Below, one piece after another: positions 18,621 through 28,390 of a stretch of 64,000 nt of DNA. Under the pieces are notes generated by a model. The model did no database searches and had not been told where the DNA came from. It was given only the letters and a program-made list of their open reading frames with translations. The position numbers were made by a program, and so were the translations under genes. Source of the DNA: Shewanella livingstonensis (lineage in GTDB: Bacteria; Pseudomonadota; Gammaproteobacteria; Enterobacterales; Shewanellaceae); assembly GCF_003855395.1 (NCBI RefSeq), contig NZ_CP034015.1:1374001-1438000 (forward strand), in the 5' to 3' direction. Every line of letters starts with the position of its first letter. The stretch's first letter is position 1.

Positions 18621-19034
18621 AACTGTTACCTTTTTATCACTATGTTACTTGATACCTTGATTAAGATAAGCATACCCTTATTTTTAAATAGTAGGGCGAT
18701 AACATCATTGCTGATGACAGCTGTTGTATGCAATGGTTAGTTGCAACTGTGGAGCAGGGCTATTGCCTACAATGATGACCTTCTAAATGCTTATCTGTTA
18801 AGATAGTGTTTTGGACATATAAACGTATAGACGTCCATAGTACGCGAATTTTTACCGCTAGAGCAAGGTTGATTTAGGCTCCGTGAGCTTCAATTTGGTA
18901 TAATTTGACTTATATAGATAGGGCGACGCAGTAAGTTAACCTTAGAATAGTTAATCCAAGTGATATCAAATTTGCCATTTGCTAGCCGTGTAAATTACTG
19001 TTTGATAATTATTTATTATATTTAGCAGAGGTTT
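18621..19034. other. Divergent intergenic region metH/cobC
   Basis: About 410 bases holding the promoters of metH (leftward) and cobC (rightward). I searched for the cobalamin riboswitch core (CCCGCAACTGT) and did not find it here, so metH and cobC do not seem to share the riboswitch at 20.0 kb. GGTATAATTT near 18898 could be a -10 element for cobC, but I see no well-spaced -35. Confidence 0.4.
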
Positions 19035-19730
19035 ATGTACATGAAACAAGCCAGGATAGTGTTTTTACGTCACGGTGAGTGCGAAGGCGGCGAAATAGCA
19101 CGAGGCCAAATTGATGTACCATTAACGGCGCTGGGGCGCGAACAAATGCAGCGCGCCTTTACTTGCGTGCCGCAACCCATAAGCCAGCTATTTAGTTCGC
19201 CTTTAATACGTTGTCACCAGTTTGCACAGGCTTTGTCGCAACAGTTATCGGTACCGTTGCAAGTTTTACCAACCTTACAAGAGGTCAATTTTGGCGTGTG
19301 GGATGGCCAAGCATTTGATGAGATTTATCATGCAAGCCCAAGCCAATTTGATGCTTATTGGCAGGATCCATGGAAGGTTGAAAACACCCCCGAGAAGGGC
19401 GAAAGTGTGGTCGATTTTGCTGAGCGGGTGCAGCAGGGGTTAATGACAGTTGTCGACAGTTTGCAGCAAGTGTTGAATGAGGCAGATGAATCAATTCCTC
19501 AGGCATTGGTGGTAACTCATGGTGGTGTAATGAGATGTATTATGGGATATGTGCTTAATGCAGGCCAATGTAGCGGATTATTTGCTAACCTAGCGATCCC
19601 CTATGCTGCTATTATGGCGCTCGATGTTTATTGGCCTGACGGTGTTGATAATATTGATAGTTTTCAACCTGAGGTTGTGAATAATAAGGCCGCTAACGTG
19701 AGTTTTACACTACATTGGCCTAAGGCTTGA
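19035..19730 (+). CDS. cobC: Histidine phosphatase, probable alpha-ribazole phosphatase
   Basis: The 231-aa protein has the phosphoglycerate-mutase-type catalytic start FLRHGEC (His14 region), then SSPLIRCHQFAQAL near residue 55, a catalytic acid region (LQEVNFGVWDGQ) and the second histidine in VTHGGVMRC near residue 160. CobC removes the 5'-phosphate from alpha-ribazole phosphate or adenosylcobalamin phosphate in late cobalamin assembly. Family membership is clear; the substrate is inferred from the neighbouring cob genes. It is upstream of the riboswitch and thus probably a separate transcription unit. ATG 19041 is a possible alternative start. Confidence 0.8.
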   Translation: MYMKQARIVFLRHGECEGGEIARGQIDVPLTALGREQMQRAFTCVPQPISQLFSSPLIRCHQFAQALSQQLSVPLQVLPTLQEVNFGVWDGQAFDEIYHASPSQFDAYWQDPWKVENTPEKGESVVDFAERVQQGLMTVVDSLQQVLNEADESIPQALVVTHGGVMRCIMGYVLNAGQCSGLFANLAIPYAAIMALDVYWPDGVDNIDSFQPEVVNNKAANVSFTLHWPKA

Positions 19731-19937
19731 TGATAATAAAACGGTGTTATAGCGTTATAAATTGAAGCATCGTCGCCTCGCCTATAATGTTATCGCTATT
19801 AGGCTATTATTTGCGTCATAATCATTGCACCGTCGTCGTTGCTTTATGACCATTTATCTAAGATATTATTTTAAATCCATTGTTTAAGATTATTATTTTA
19901 AAATTATAGCTTTAGGTTTGTAGTATTAAAACTGTCG

Positions 19938-20035
19938 TTTCAAGCTCGTAGTTTCAAGCTCGTAGTTTCAAGCTCGTAGTTTCAAGCTCGTAGTTTCAAA
20001 ATCATAGCTTCAAAATTATAGTTTCAAAATCATAG
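19938..20035 (+). repeat. 14-bp tandem repeat, seven units, abutting the riboswitch
   Basis: Unit TTTCAAGCTCGTAG is repeated four times exactly, followed by three diverged units (TTTCAAAATCATAG, CTTCAAAATTATAG, TTTCAAAATCATAG). The array ends exactly where the cobalamin riboswitch begins. It may contain or displace the promoter of the operon. Confidence 0.9.
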
Positions 20036-20175
20036 TGCCTTTCAAGGTATTGGGAATTGGGATAAGCCCAAACTGTACCCGCAACTGTAAATGGACCTAT
20101 TACCTATTGGTGCATAAGTCAGATACCAGCTTTGAATCGCCTCAATATCCATGCCTAAGCGGGTGACTTAGGGGA
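20036..20175 (+). promoter_or_regulatory. Cobalamin (AdoCbl) riboswitch
   Basis: The core matches the class I cobalamin riboswitch: GGGAATTGGGATAAGCCC, then CCCGCAACTGTAA at 20078-20090, then GTCAGATACC at 20118-20127. A hairpin CCTAAG (20154-20159) / CTTAGG (20167-20172) lies about 56 bases before the btuD start and is a candidate expression platform. In the known class, adenosylcobalamin binding represses the downstream genes, here the whole btuDC-cob operon. Confidence 0.9.
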
Positions 20176-20227
20176 GTTATTAAATAGATGTATGTGTTAA
20201 TTAATGAGACATGGCGAGGTAACTTAC

Positions 20228-21037
20228 ATGTCTGAATCTGTGTTAGATGTAAATCATCTTTTTTGGCAAGTTGATAATAAAACGATTCTGGCTGATATTC
20301 ATTTCAGCCTACCTAAAGGGCAAATGCTAGGCTTAATTGGCCCTAATGGTGCGGGTAAGTCGAGCCTATTACGTTGTTTATATCGTTATATTGTGCCGAC
20401 TAGCGGCGATATTGATATTTTTTCTCAATCTATCAGCGAGTTTTCATCTAAGTTACTAGCGCAAAATATTGCGGTGGTGCAACAAGATACGCCGCATTAT
20501 TTTGACATGACAACCGAACAGTTAGTCACTATGGGACTAACACCGCATAAAGGCTTATTTGATCCTAATACTGCCCAAGATCGAGAGCGTGTATTAAGTG
20601 CATTGACCAAAGTAGGCTTGTATGAAAAAGCGCAACAACAATATGAACTGTTATCTGGCGGTGAGAAGCAACGTGCACTTATCGCTCGCGCTATTGTGCA
20701 GCAGCCGCATATTCTTATTTTAGATGAACCTACCAATCATTTAGATATTCGTTATCAAATTCAAATTCTTGAACTGGTTAAGTCATTAGGCATTAGCGTT
20801 ATTGCGTCTATACATGATCTAAACTTAGCCAGCGCAATGTGCGACAAGTTATTACTACTCGACCAGGGACGTTTAATTGCAAAAGGCACCCCAACAGAGG
20901 TGTTAACCGAGCGGCAAATTAGCGAGGTGTTTGGCGTGTGCTGCGACATCAATGTGCATCCACAGCATGGTAAACCGTTAATCAGTTATTTTTATGGCTA
21001 CCAAGCAAGCCAAAAAGGGTGTCCTAATAATGATTGA
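20228..21037 (+). CDS. btuD: Vitamin B12 ABC transporter ATP-binding protein
   Basis: From ATG 20228 (GAGG at 20216-20219 is well placed) the product is 269 aa. It has Walker A GPNGAGKSS near residue 40, the signature LSGGEKQRALIARA near residue 141, Walker B ILILDEPTNHLD near residue 163 and the H-loop ASIHDLNLA. This is the FepC/BtuD class of iron-siderophore and cobalamin importers. The riboswitch directly upstream and the cob genes downstream point to cobalamin or cobinamide. It overlaps btuC by 8 bases. Confidence 0.9.
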   Translation: MSESVLDVNHLFWQVDNKTILADIHFSLPKGQMLGLIGPNGAGKSSLLRCLYRYIVPTSGDIDIFSQSISEFSSKLLAQNIAVVQQDTPHYFDMTTEQLVTMGLTPHKGLFDPNTAQDRERVLSALTKVGLYEKAQQQYELLSGGEKQRALIARAIVQQPHILILDEPTNHLDIRYQIQILELVKSLGISVIASIHDLNLASAMCDKLLLLDQGRLIAKGTPTEVLTERQISEVFGVCCDINVHPQHGKPLISYFYGYQASQKGCPNND

Positions 21038-22136
21038 TGCATCCCAACGCCGATATTATGTTTGCTTTAGTTTGTTAGTGTTTGCCACCCTACTTACGCC
21101 TATTTTTGCCGCGAGTTTTGGTGCCGCTAATATTCATCTTAATGACGTATTGATGATATTTAATACTTTATTAGGTGGCGACATGGCGAGTGCTATTAAT
21201 GGCAGTGACCATGCGATTAAGTTAACTGAGCGAATTGTGCTTGAATTACGTTTACCGCGGATTTTATTGGCCTTTGTGGCTGGTGCAGGGTTGTCTATTG
21301 CTGGCAGTGTATTGCAAACCGTGACCCGTAATCCGTTAGCCGATCCTTATTTATTTGGTATTAGTTCTGGGGCGTCATTTGGCGCTGTGGTCGTAGTGTC
21401 ATTATTCAGTCAAACCGGTTTGTTTGCCGATATATTTTCTGGGGGACTAGCCATAGCCCCTAGTTTTACTGCTCAACCTTGGTGGTCTTGGTCGACGTTA
21501 AGCATACCTATTGGGGCGTTTATTGGTGCCAGTTTGTCGGTATTAATTGTATTTGTTTTGTCGGGTCCTGGTCGAAGTAGCCAGGTTGAACGCATGTTGT
21601 TGTCTGGTGTGGCCACCTCATTTTTGTTCGGCGCACTGACCAGTTTATTACTGTATTTCTCTAGTCCGCAGGCCGCGGCGTCAGTATTATTTTGGAGCTT
21701 GGGTAGCTTTGCTAAAGCCAGTTGGTCTAATTTACTGTTACCCAGTGTTACTGTGGTTATTAGTTTATTGATTATGTTGGCGTTTAGACGGCAAATTATG
21801 GCGCTGCAAGCGGGCGACGAAACCGCTCACACCTTAGGGATTAACGTTGCTAAGTTGCGTTTAAGTATGTTGTTACTGTGTTCACTTATCACCGCGATGT
21901 TGGTGGCAACTTGTGGTGGTATTGGTTTTGTGGGATTGATGATCCCGCACACTGTTAGGCTATTGTTTTCTGGACGTCAGCCGATGATCTTAACTGCGAT
22001 GTTGGGTGGATTATTTATGGTGTGGATTGACGTGATAGCGCGATGTATTTTATTTAACCAAGAATTACCGGTTGGTATTATTACTGCAGCATTAGGCAGT
22101 GTGTTTTTCTTGTTTATTTTACGTCAACGCCGTTAA
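21030..22136 (+). CDS. btuC: Vitamin B12 ABC transporter permease
   Basis: ATG 21030 follows AAAGGG and overlaps the end of btuD; an earlier ATG at 20994 lies inside btuD. The 368-aa FecCD-family permease has about ten membrane helices, with GSVLQTVTRNPLADPYLFGISSG split over residues 90-112 and the CGGIGFVGLMIPHTVRLL loop near residues 290-307 that contacts the ATPase. It imports corrinoids together with BtuD and a periplasmic BtuF; a btuF candidate lies 23 kb away at 45589. Confidence 0.9.
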   Translation: MIDASQRRYYVCFSLLVFATLLTPIFAASFGAANIHLNDVLMIFNTLLGGDMASAINGSDHAIKLTERIVLELRLPRILLAFVAGAGLSIAGSVLQTVTRNPLADPYLFGISSGASFGAVVVVSLFSQTGLFADIFSGGLAIAPSFTAQPWWSWSTLSIPIGAFIGASLSVLIVFVLSGPGRSSQVERMLLSGVATSFLFGALTSLLLYFSSPQAAASVLFWSLGSFAKASWSNLLLPSVTVVISLLIMLAFRRQIMALQAGDETAHTLGINVAKLRLSMLLLCSLITAMLVATCGGIGFVGLMIPHTVRLLFSGRQPMILTAMLGGLFMVWIDVIARCILFNQELPVGIITAALGSVFFLFILRQRR

Positions 22137-22210
22137 TTGCATAAGCATAGTGATGCGCACTTTTATACGCATTATGTTGATATTTCTTCGCCCGAGTTAT
22201 TGGAGTGGTA

Positions 22211-23266
22211 ATGTTTGTAATAGAAGCCGTTAACCCAGATGTTGATAGCATCATTGAGCATAAGATTAATCAAAAAACTAAACCGCTGGGAGCTTTAGGG
22301 CAACTAGAATCATTGGCATTACAGATTGCTCGAGTGCAGTATAGTGGTAATCAACAGCGGTTAAGCACACCACTGCACATCAATAAACCGACCATGCTGG
22401 TGTTTGCTGCCGACCACGGTATTGCCGCTTACGGAGTGTCGATTGCACCGAGTGAAGTGACTACCCAAATGGTGCATAACTTTGTTCAAGGCGGTGCAGC
22501 CATTAATGTTTTTTGTCGCCAAGTTGGGTTTGAGTTAGAAATAATTGATTGCGGCATATTACAAGCGCTTAGTGGCCAAACCAACGTTATAAATCAGCGC
22601 TTAGGCGCTGGCACTAACGCAATGCATTTAACGGCTGCAATGGGGCTTGAACAAGTAGCCCAAGGGTTTGAGTTTGCTCGCCAATTGGTTAGCCGTCATG
22701 TGGATGAGGGTTGCAACCTGATTGCCTTAGGCGAAATGGGGATTGGCAATACTTCAGCCGCGACTGCGGTAATGTCAGCTATGCTCAATATTGATGTTGA
22801 GTTATGTGTTGGTAGAGGCACTGGAATTGATGATGCAACGCTGAAAATTAAAAGCCAATTAATTAATCAAGCACTTGAATTACATCAACATGAGTTAATT
22901 TCTCCTGAGGCTATTTTGGCTCACGTGGGCGGTTTTGAAATAGTACAAATGACCGGGGCGATTTTGGCGGCTGCGGAACAAAAAATATTAGTGATGATAG
23001 ATGGTTTTATCGCTACTGCTGCAGCATTAGTTGCGGTAACATTATCCCCACAATCAAGAGACTATTTAATCTTTGCTCATGAGTCGCAAGAGCAGGGACA
23101 TAAGCTTCTGTTACAACAGCTACAAGCTACACCATTGTTGTCGCTGGGATTAAGACTTGGAGAAGGCACTGGCGCTGCGTTAGCGTTACCGTTAATTCAA
23201 GCTGCAATTAATTTTTACAATCAAATGGCCAGTTTCGATGATGCTGGTGTTAATAATGTGGTTTAA
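22211..23266 (+). CDS. cobT: Nicotinate-nucleotide-dimethylbenzimidazole phosphoribosyltransferase
   Basis: ATG 22211 has GGAG five bases upstream; an in-frame GTG at 22205 is less likely. The 351-aa length is standard. Motifs include [11 protein letters not shown] near residue 23, [14 protein letters not shown] near residue 63, [14 protein letters not shown] near residue 175 and the catalytic glutamate region [14 protein letters not shown] near residue 317. It makes alpha-ribazole 5'-phosphate from nicotinate mononucleotide and dimethylbenzimidazole, the lower-ligand arm of cobalamin assembly. Confidence 0.95.
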   Translation: MFVIEAVNPDVDSIIEHKINQKTKPLGALGQLESLALQIARVQYSGNQQRLSTPLHINKPTMLVFAADHGIAAYGVSIAPSEVTTQMVHNFVQGGAAINVFCRQVGFELEIIDCGILQALSGQTNVINQRLGAGTNAMHLTAAMGLEQVAQGFEFARQLVSRHVDEGCNLIALGEMGIGNTSAATAVMSAMLNIDVELCVGRGTGIDDATLKIKSQLINQALELHQHELISPEAILAHVGGFEIVQMTGAILAAAEQKILVMIDGFIATAAALVAVTLSPQSRDYLIFAHESQEQGHKLLLQQLQATPLLSLGLRLGEGTGAALALPLIQAAINFYNQMASFDDAGVNNVV

Positions 23267-23275
23267 GGGTACAAC

Positions 23276-24061
23276 ATGTCTGGCGAGATAAAGTGGTTGC
23301 GGCAGTTAAATTTATTTTTTGTGGCGATGAGTTTTTTTACTCGGATCCCAGTTCCATCGTGGGTAGTAATAGACAATGACAAACTAAACAAAGCCAGCCG
23401 TTATTTTGGCTTGGTCGGTTTAGTGATTGGGTTAATTTGTGCATTAGTGTTTTGGTTAGCTCAGCTGATTTTACCGGCAAGTATTGCTATTTTACTGTCG
23501 ATGGTGGCCGGTGTATTAATCACTGGAGCATTTCATGAAGACGGTTTAGCCGACACAGCTGACGGTTTTGGTGGCGGTTGGACGGTAGAAGATAAACTGC
23601 GGATCATGAAAGATTCGCGTTTGGGCAGTTATGGTGCTTTAGCATTGGGTTTGGTGTTATTACTAAAGTGGCAATTGTTAGTCGAGTTAGCGTTATACAG
23701 CCCAATGGCTGCAGTAAGTGCGCTGGTGGCGGGCCATACATTAAGTCGAGTGGTAGCTTCTAGCTTAATTTTTAGTGAACAATATGTTCGCGATGACGAC
23801 AGCAGCAAGTCGAAACCGATTGCGCAAAATCGACAGTTAAACGATTTATTCATTTTGATTGCTAGCGGTATTTTTGTGTTGTTATGGCTTAATGGGGTCG
23901 CTGCTTTTGTATTGTTTATTACCTTGTGGTTAGTGCGTATTTTGTTAGGTGGCTTTTTCCGTAAACAAATTGGCGGTTACACCGGCGACACGTTAGGCGC
24001 AGCGCAACAAATTAGCGAAGTGTGTTGTTACTTAGTTATTTTAGCAGTTGGGTTAAGCTAA
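23276..24061 (+). CDS. cobS: Adenosylcobinamide-GDP ribazoletransferase (cobalamin synthase)
   Basis: A 261-aa membrane protein with about six helices. It carries the metal-binding signature HEDGLADTADGFGGG near residues 88-102 and KDSRLGSYGALAL near residues 112-124, and the C-terminal QIGGYTGDTLGAAQQ near residues 225-239. It joins adenosylcobinamide-GDP with alpha-ribazole(-phosphate), the last assembly step at the inner membrane. Its stop overlaps the cobU start by one base (TAATG). Confidence 0.95.
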   Translation: MSGEIKWLRQLNLFFVAMSFFTRIPVPSWVVIDNDKLNKASRYFGLVGLVIGLICALVFWLAQLILPASIAILLSMVAGVLITGAFHEDGLADTADGFGGGWTVEDKLRIMKDSRLGSYGALALGLVLLLKWQLLVELALYSPMAAVSALVAGHTLSRVVASSLIFSEQYVRDDDSSKSKPIAQNRQLNDLFILIASGIFVLLWLNGVAAFVLFITLWLVRILLGGFFRKQIGGYTGDTLGAAQQISEVCCYLVILAVGLS

Positions 24062-24591
24062 TGATTCATTTGGTGTTGGGCGGTGCGCGCAGCGGTAAAA
24101 GTCGCTTTGCTGAGCAATGCGTTGCCGAATATGCCGCTATTGGTTATCAATGCGTGTATTTAGCAACGGCAACCGCGTTGGATACTGAAATGTCGCAACG
24201 TATTCACCAACACCAACAAGATAGAGTGTCCAGCCCCCATGGCTGGACACTGCATGAACAAGCTTTTGATATAGCCCAAACCTTGGTAGCCATTGATAAA
24301 CCACAGCAAGTCATACTGCTCGATTGCCTCACGTTATTATTAACCAATCATTTATTGTTAGATGATGGCGCTTCGTGGGCTACGCAAAAAATATTACTGC
24401 TGGACAGTTTGACATCTTTACAAAGCGATGTGGTGTTAGTGAGCAATGAAGTAGGCTCAGGTATTGTGCCTATGGGCGAGCTAAACCGCCGTTTTGTTGA
24501 TGAAGCCGGTTGGTTAAATCAAGCGGTGGCCGCGATATCAGACCAAGTGACTTTAGTGGTCGCGGGGCTTCCTTTAGTGTTAAAGGCCTAG
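24061..24591 (+). CDS. cobU: Adenosylcobinamide kinase / guanylyltransferase
   Basis: From ATG 24061 the product is 176 aa, with the P-loop [13 protein letters not shown] at residues 7-19, the [10 protein letters not shown] segment and [19 protein letters not shown] near residues 131-149. CobU phosphorylates adenosylcobinamide and transfers GMP to give AdoCbi-GDP, the substrate of CobS. The start overlaps the cobS stop and its own stop overlaps the next start, indicating coupled translation. Confidence 0.95.
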   Translation: MIHLVLGGARSGKSRFAEQCVAEYAAIGYQCVYLATATALDTEMSQRIHQHQQDRVSSPHGWTLHEQAFDIAQTLVAIDKPQQVILLDCLTLLLTNHLLLDDGASWATQKILLLDSLTSLQSDVVLVSNEVGSGIVPMGELNRRFVDEAGWLNQAVAAISDQVTLVVAGLPLVLKA

Positions 24592-26165
24592 TGTTGGCTT
24601 CACTTGCTGTCATCCCTTCAATAGATAACATATCGGGCGCATTAATGGTGCAAGGCACCACTTCTGATGCGGGTAAAAGCACCCTTGTAGCTGGATTATG
24701 CCGCCTGTTTGCCCGCCAGGGTGTTAATGTTGCGCCGTTTAAACCACAAAATATGGCGTTAAACAGTGCTGTTACCATTGATGGCGGCGAAATTGGCCGA
24801 GCACAAGCACTGCAAGCCATTGCTTGTGGTGTCGCACCTCATACCGATTTTAACCCGGTATTATTAAAGCCAAGCTCAGATACTAGCGCCCAAGTAATTA
24901 TTCACGGTAAAGCGTTAAGTACATTAGACGCGAAAGCCTTTTTCGGACCTCAAAGCCAAGGATATAAAACCTTAGCGTTAGCGGCAGTGATGCAGTCTTA
25001 CTCGCGCTTACAGCAGCGCTATTCGCTGGTGGTGATTGAAGGTGCTGGCAGCCCAGCTGAAATCAATTTGCGTGAAGGCGATATTGCCAATATGGGCTTT
25101 GCTGAAGTGGCTGATTGTCCGGTAATCATTATTGCCGATATTGATAAAGGTGGCGTGTTCGCGCATTTAGTGGGCACACTAGCGCTATTAAGTCCGTCTG
25201 AACAAGCGCGGGTTAAAGGGTTTGTTATTAATCGTTTTCGCGGCGACATTAGCTTGTTGCAGCCGGGTATCGACTGGCTTGAAGCCTATACCCAAAAACC
25301 CGTATTAGGCGTGCTTCCTTATTTACACGACTTACATTTAGACGCCGAAGATGCACTGATTGACGCGCCTACCCACTCATTATCTAACCAAGCTCGGTTA
25401 ACCGTATTAGTATTAGTGTTCCCAAGGATCAGTAATCATACTGACTTTGATCCACTGCGCTTACATCCCCAAATTGATTTTCATTATGTCAGCATGCAAA
25501 GTGATAGCTGCGGTGCGAGCTGGCCAAATGCTGATGTAATTATGTTACCTGGCAGTAAAAATGTCCGCAGTGATTTAGCCTTTATGCGTCAGCAAGGTTG
25601 GGATATACGCCTTAAAAATCATTTGCGCTATGGCGGTAAAGTGATTGGTATTTGCGGCGGATATCAAATGCTGGGCGAATTAATAGATGATCCTTTGGGG
25701 ATTGAAGGTAGCGCAGGATCCAGTATCGGATTGGGCTTATTACCGATCCGTACCGTATTAACTGCCAGTAAAACCTTAACCCAAGTAAGGGGTCACTTAC
25801 GTTTACAGCAACAACAGGTCGAGTTTAGCGGTTATGAAATCCATTGTGGTGAGTCCTTACTTTCCCAACAGGGCGTTACTCAGCCATTGTCGATTGAACC
25901 ATTGTCGATTGAACCAGTGGCCGACCAACCTCTTGCTACCGTAAAGCTTGATGGTATTGTCAGTGACGATCAACAAATTTTAGCCACTTATGTACACGGT
26001 TTATTTGATTCACCGCAGGCTTGCCAACTCATTTTAGGTTGGGCAGGTTTAGCCGATGCACAACATATTGATATTAATCAGATCCGCGAGCAGCAACTTG
26101 AACGTCTTGCCGACGTGCTAGAGACGCATTTGGATATAAACACTTTGACAGGAATAATTGCATGA
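24591..26165 (+). CDS. cobQ: Cobyric acid synthase
   Basis: I place the start at GTG 24591, which overlaps the cobU TAG in the same style as the cobS/cobU junction; ATG 24645 would remove residues that relatives keep before [12 protein letters not shown]. The 524-aa product has an N-terminal DRTG-type ATPase half with that P-loop near residue 21 and [11 protein letters not shown] near residue 47, and a C-terminal class I glutamine amidotransferase half with the nucleophile in [13 protein letters not shown] near residue 353 and the His in [10 protein letters not shown]. It amidates adenosylcobyrinic acid a,c-diamide at four carboxylates. Confidence 0.92.
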   Translation: MLASLAVIPSIDNISGALMVQGTTSDAGKSTLVAGLCRLFARQGVNVAPFKPQNMALNSAVTIDGGEIGRAQALQAIACGVAPHTDFNPVLLKPSSDTSAQVIIHGKALSTLDAKAFFGPQSQGYKTLALAAVMQSYSRLQQRYSLVVIEGAGSPAEINLREGDIANMGFAEVADCPVIIIADIDKGGVFAHLVGTLALLSPSEQARVKGFVINRFRGDISLLQPGIDWLEAYTQKPVLGVLPYLHDLHLDAEDALIDAPTHSLSNQARLTVLVLVFPRISNHTDFDPLRLHPQIDFHYVSMQSDSCGASWPNADVIMLPGSKNVRSDLAFMRQQGWDIRLKNHLRYGGKVIGICGGYQMLGELIDDPLGIEGSAGSSIGLGLLPIRTVLTASKTLTQVRGHLRLQQQQVEFSGYEIHCGESLLSQQGVTQPLSIEPLSIEPVADQPLATVKLDGIVSDDQQILATYVHGLFDSPQACQLILGWAGLADAQHIDINQIREQQLERLADVLETHLDINTLTGIIA

Positions 26166-26827
26166 CAAATCATCTTGATGAAAACACCACAAATTCAACG
26201 AGCAGCGACACTACCCAAGCCAGTTCACACGATGCCGTAAAAGCGGATCGTCATAAAGTCCGTCAACAGAAGGTTAAAGTGGGCGTGGATGCCAAAATTG
26301 CTGCCGCACAAGATGAAAAAGGCATTTTGTTAGTGCTAACCGGCAATGGCAAAGGTAAATCAACCTCTGGTTTTGGCTCGGTTGCTCGCGCTGTCGGTCA
26401 TGGTCATAAAGCGGCTGTAGTGCAGTTTATTAAAGGCACCTGGGCTTGTGGCGAGCGTAACTTGTTAGAAGGCGCAGGTGTACCGTTTCATGTCATGGGC
26501 ACTGGCTTTACCTGGGAAACTCAAGATAAAGAGAAAGATACCCAAGCGGCCATGGAAGCTTGGCTTGAAGCTGAAAAACTACTGAAAGATGAATCGATTA
26601 ACATGGTGTTGCTTGATGAGCTAACTTATATGGTCAGTTATCATTATATCGAACTTGAGCGGGTGTTAACGGCACTTAGAAATCGCCCAGCGATGCAACA
26701 CGTGATTATCACCGGCCGCGCTTGTCATCGTGACATTATCGAATTAGCCGATACCGTAAGTGAAGTGCAACCGATTAAGCATGCGTTTAATGACGGCATT
26801 AAAGCGCAATTAGGATTTGATTATTAA
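26162..26827 (+). CDS. cobO: Cob(I)yrinic acid a,c-diamide adenosyltransferase
   Basis: The 221-aa protein has a charged, low-complexity N-terminal extension of about 55 residues and then the CobA/CobO/BtuR core: P-loop [14 protein letters not shown] near residues 60-73, [14 protein letters not shown] near residue 90 and [13 protein letters not shown] near residues 155-167. It attaches the adenosyl group to the corrin cobalt. It overlaps cobQ by 4 bases and ends the operon. Confidence 0.95.
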   Translation: MTNHLDENTTNSTSSDTTQASSHDAVKADRHKVRQQKVKVGVDAKIAAAQDEKGILLVLTGNGKGKSTSGFGSVARAVGHGHKAAVVQFIKGTWACGERNLLEGAGVPFHVMGTGFTWETQDKEKDTQAAMEAWLEAEKLLKDESINMVLLDELTYMVSYHYIELERVLTALRNRPAMQHVIITGRACHRDIIELADTVSEVQPIKHAFNDGIKAQLGFDY

Positions 26828-26835
26828 ATAATCTC

Positions 26836-26868
26836 TGTCGCTGAACCCATACATTGGTTTTAGCGACA
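26836..26868. terminator. Hairpin between convergent cobO and solute-binding protein genes
   Basis: TGTCGCT (26836-26842) pairs with AGCGACA (26862-26868), with an inner AACC/GGTT. It has no T tract, so it is a possible terminator only. Confidence 0.45.
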
Positions 26869-26900
26869 ATCTAGGCTAAATTATCGCTCAATTTAACCTT

Positions 26901-27719
26901 TTATTTAGCCGCCCATTTACGGCTTATTTTGTTTGTATTGGTTTCTACACCTAGGTTAATGCTGGTGTCGATAGATTCTGGAAACCACTTCGCCACAATA
27001 TGATCAAATTCGCCGTTTTGTTTAATAGTGTCAAACGCCTGTAGCATCTGATTATACAGCTCGCTATTAGTGTCTTTATGAGTGGCTAATCCTAATGACA
27101 TTTGACTAATAATATAGGCTGGTGTGAATTCGTCTTGGTTAATGCCCAAAGCCTGAACGGCTTCTCTAAAACCAATTTGATTGTTGTAATTTAAATCAAT
27201 TCTGCCGAAGTTAAGCATTTTAACAGCAGTGGCTTGATTACCGACTATATAGACATTTGTATGGTTGGGATCAATGTTTAAGCGATCAAAAGACACATCA
27301 TCGCGTGATAACGCCAAACTGTAATTATGCACGTCTTTGGTACTTAAAATATTGATATCAGTCCTAGTCGTTCTTTTATATATCGCATCTTGTACCGTGT
27401 AAAAATCACTCACCCATTTAAAGTACGCTAAGCGTTTATCGGTTCTGCCAATCGAAAAAATAAACGTATTAGGATGCTTTTTAGCATTTCGATATGCCCG
27501 ACTCCAGGGTTGCATTTGGATATCAATATCAAAGTTTAGGTATGCTTGAGTTGCCTGTAAAATATCTATGGCAAAGCCGACAAAATCCCCCTGAGCGTCA
27601 ATGGCTTGAAATGGAGGGTAAGTCTCGGTGTAAAAAGTCACTTTTTGTGTTGCACTGATAGCTGGCGAGATCAGTGTTGCGGCAGCAAATACAATAATTG
27701 TGGCTATATACCTGAGCAT
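26901..27719 (-). CDS. Periplasmic solute-binding protein, SBP_bac_3 family
   Basis: The 272-aa protein starts with a signal peptide (hydrophobic core IIVFAAATLI, cleavage near SAT-Q at about residue 25). The mature domain begins VTFYTETYPPFQAID and contains GFAIDILQA near residue 48, the usual start of type II amino-acid-binding proteins. No ABC permease or ATPase gene is adjacent, as is common for many Shewanella paralogs of this family, so the ligand and partner are unknown. It faces cobO convergently. Confidence 0.8.
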   Translation of the reverse strand: MLRYIATIIVFAAATLISPAISATQKVTFYTETYPPFQAIDAQGDFVGFAIDILQATQAYLNFDIDIQMQPWSRAYRNAKKHPNTFIFSIGRTDKRLAYFKWVSDFYTVQDAIYKRTTRTDINILSTKDVHNYSLALSRDDVSFDRLNIDPNHTNVYIVGNQATAVKMLNFGRIDLNYNNQIGFREAVQALGINQDEFTPAYIISQMSLGLATHKDTNSELYNQMLQAFDTIKQNGEFDHIVAKWFPESIDTSINLGVETNTNKISRKWAAK

Positions 27720-27922
27720 TGATGGGTTACCTAGTTCTGAATCAACGGCGGATTTTATAGCATGTTGGCAGGGATATGAACGTACGGAACGATTATAATT
27801 TATTGATCAGTGTCACACTTATTTTACTAATTAGTGTTTTTACTCTAATCGATTTAACTAAGCAATTGTTGCAACACCATTTTTGTTGGCGCCCTATAGA
27901 TTATTGCGATGTGGAAATTGAA

Positions 27923-28279
27923 TTATATTACGTATTCTTCTGCCCACTCTTTTAAGCGCTCTAAAATATCCAATGCAGTACGGCCAAGTTCAGTAATGGT
28001 ATAAGACACCGCTATTGGCCGATCACTAATGACATGGCGTGTCACCAATCCTTGCGTTTCTAATTCTTTAAGACGTTGGTCGACCATTTTCTTACTGGCA
28101 CCGCCCAACATGCGTGTTAGATCATTAAAGCGCACCGGCCCATCTTGTAAATGCCATAAAATCGATGCTTTCCATTTACCGCCTAATACTCGCATACCGC
28201 GCTCTACCGAGCAGGGTTCGGCACAAGGGTTAATAACTTTTTTCTGGCCGTTATCCATTGTTTCAATTGTTGTTTTCAA
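27923..28279 (-). CDS. HxlR-family transcriptional regulator
   Basis: A 118-aa winged-helix protein with the family signature CSVERGMRVLGGKWKASILWHL in two steps near residues 23-44, RFNDLTRMLGGASKKMVDQRLKEL near residues 51-74 and a YTITELGRTALDIL wing near residues 92-105. The conserved Cys near residue 23 may be redox or electrophile sensing, as in YodB and HypR. It is divergent from the aldehyde dehydrogenase at 28391 and probably regulates it. An AGTATACT palindrome in the shared spacer near 28300 is a possible operator. Confidence 0.88.
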   Translation of the reverse strand: MKTTIETMDNGQKKVINPCAEPCSVERGMRVLGGKWKASILWHLQDGPVRFNDLTRMLGGASKKMVDQRLKELETQGLVTRHVISDRPIAVSYTITELGRTALDILERLKEWAEEYVI

Positions 28280-28390
28280 TGTTTACACCTAGGTTACTAA
28301 AAGTATACTGGTTGCTTTTGTATCCCATTGTATCAGAATAGGCGTTAATTAGAATAACTCCATTTTTTTCCATTTAAGGAATGTGTCTTC

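Noticed and set aside
18621..19034. A second cobalamin riboswitch upstream of metH
   Set aside because: The CCCGCAACTGT core and GTCAGATACC box are not present on either strand.
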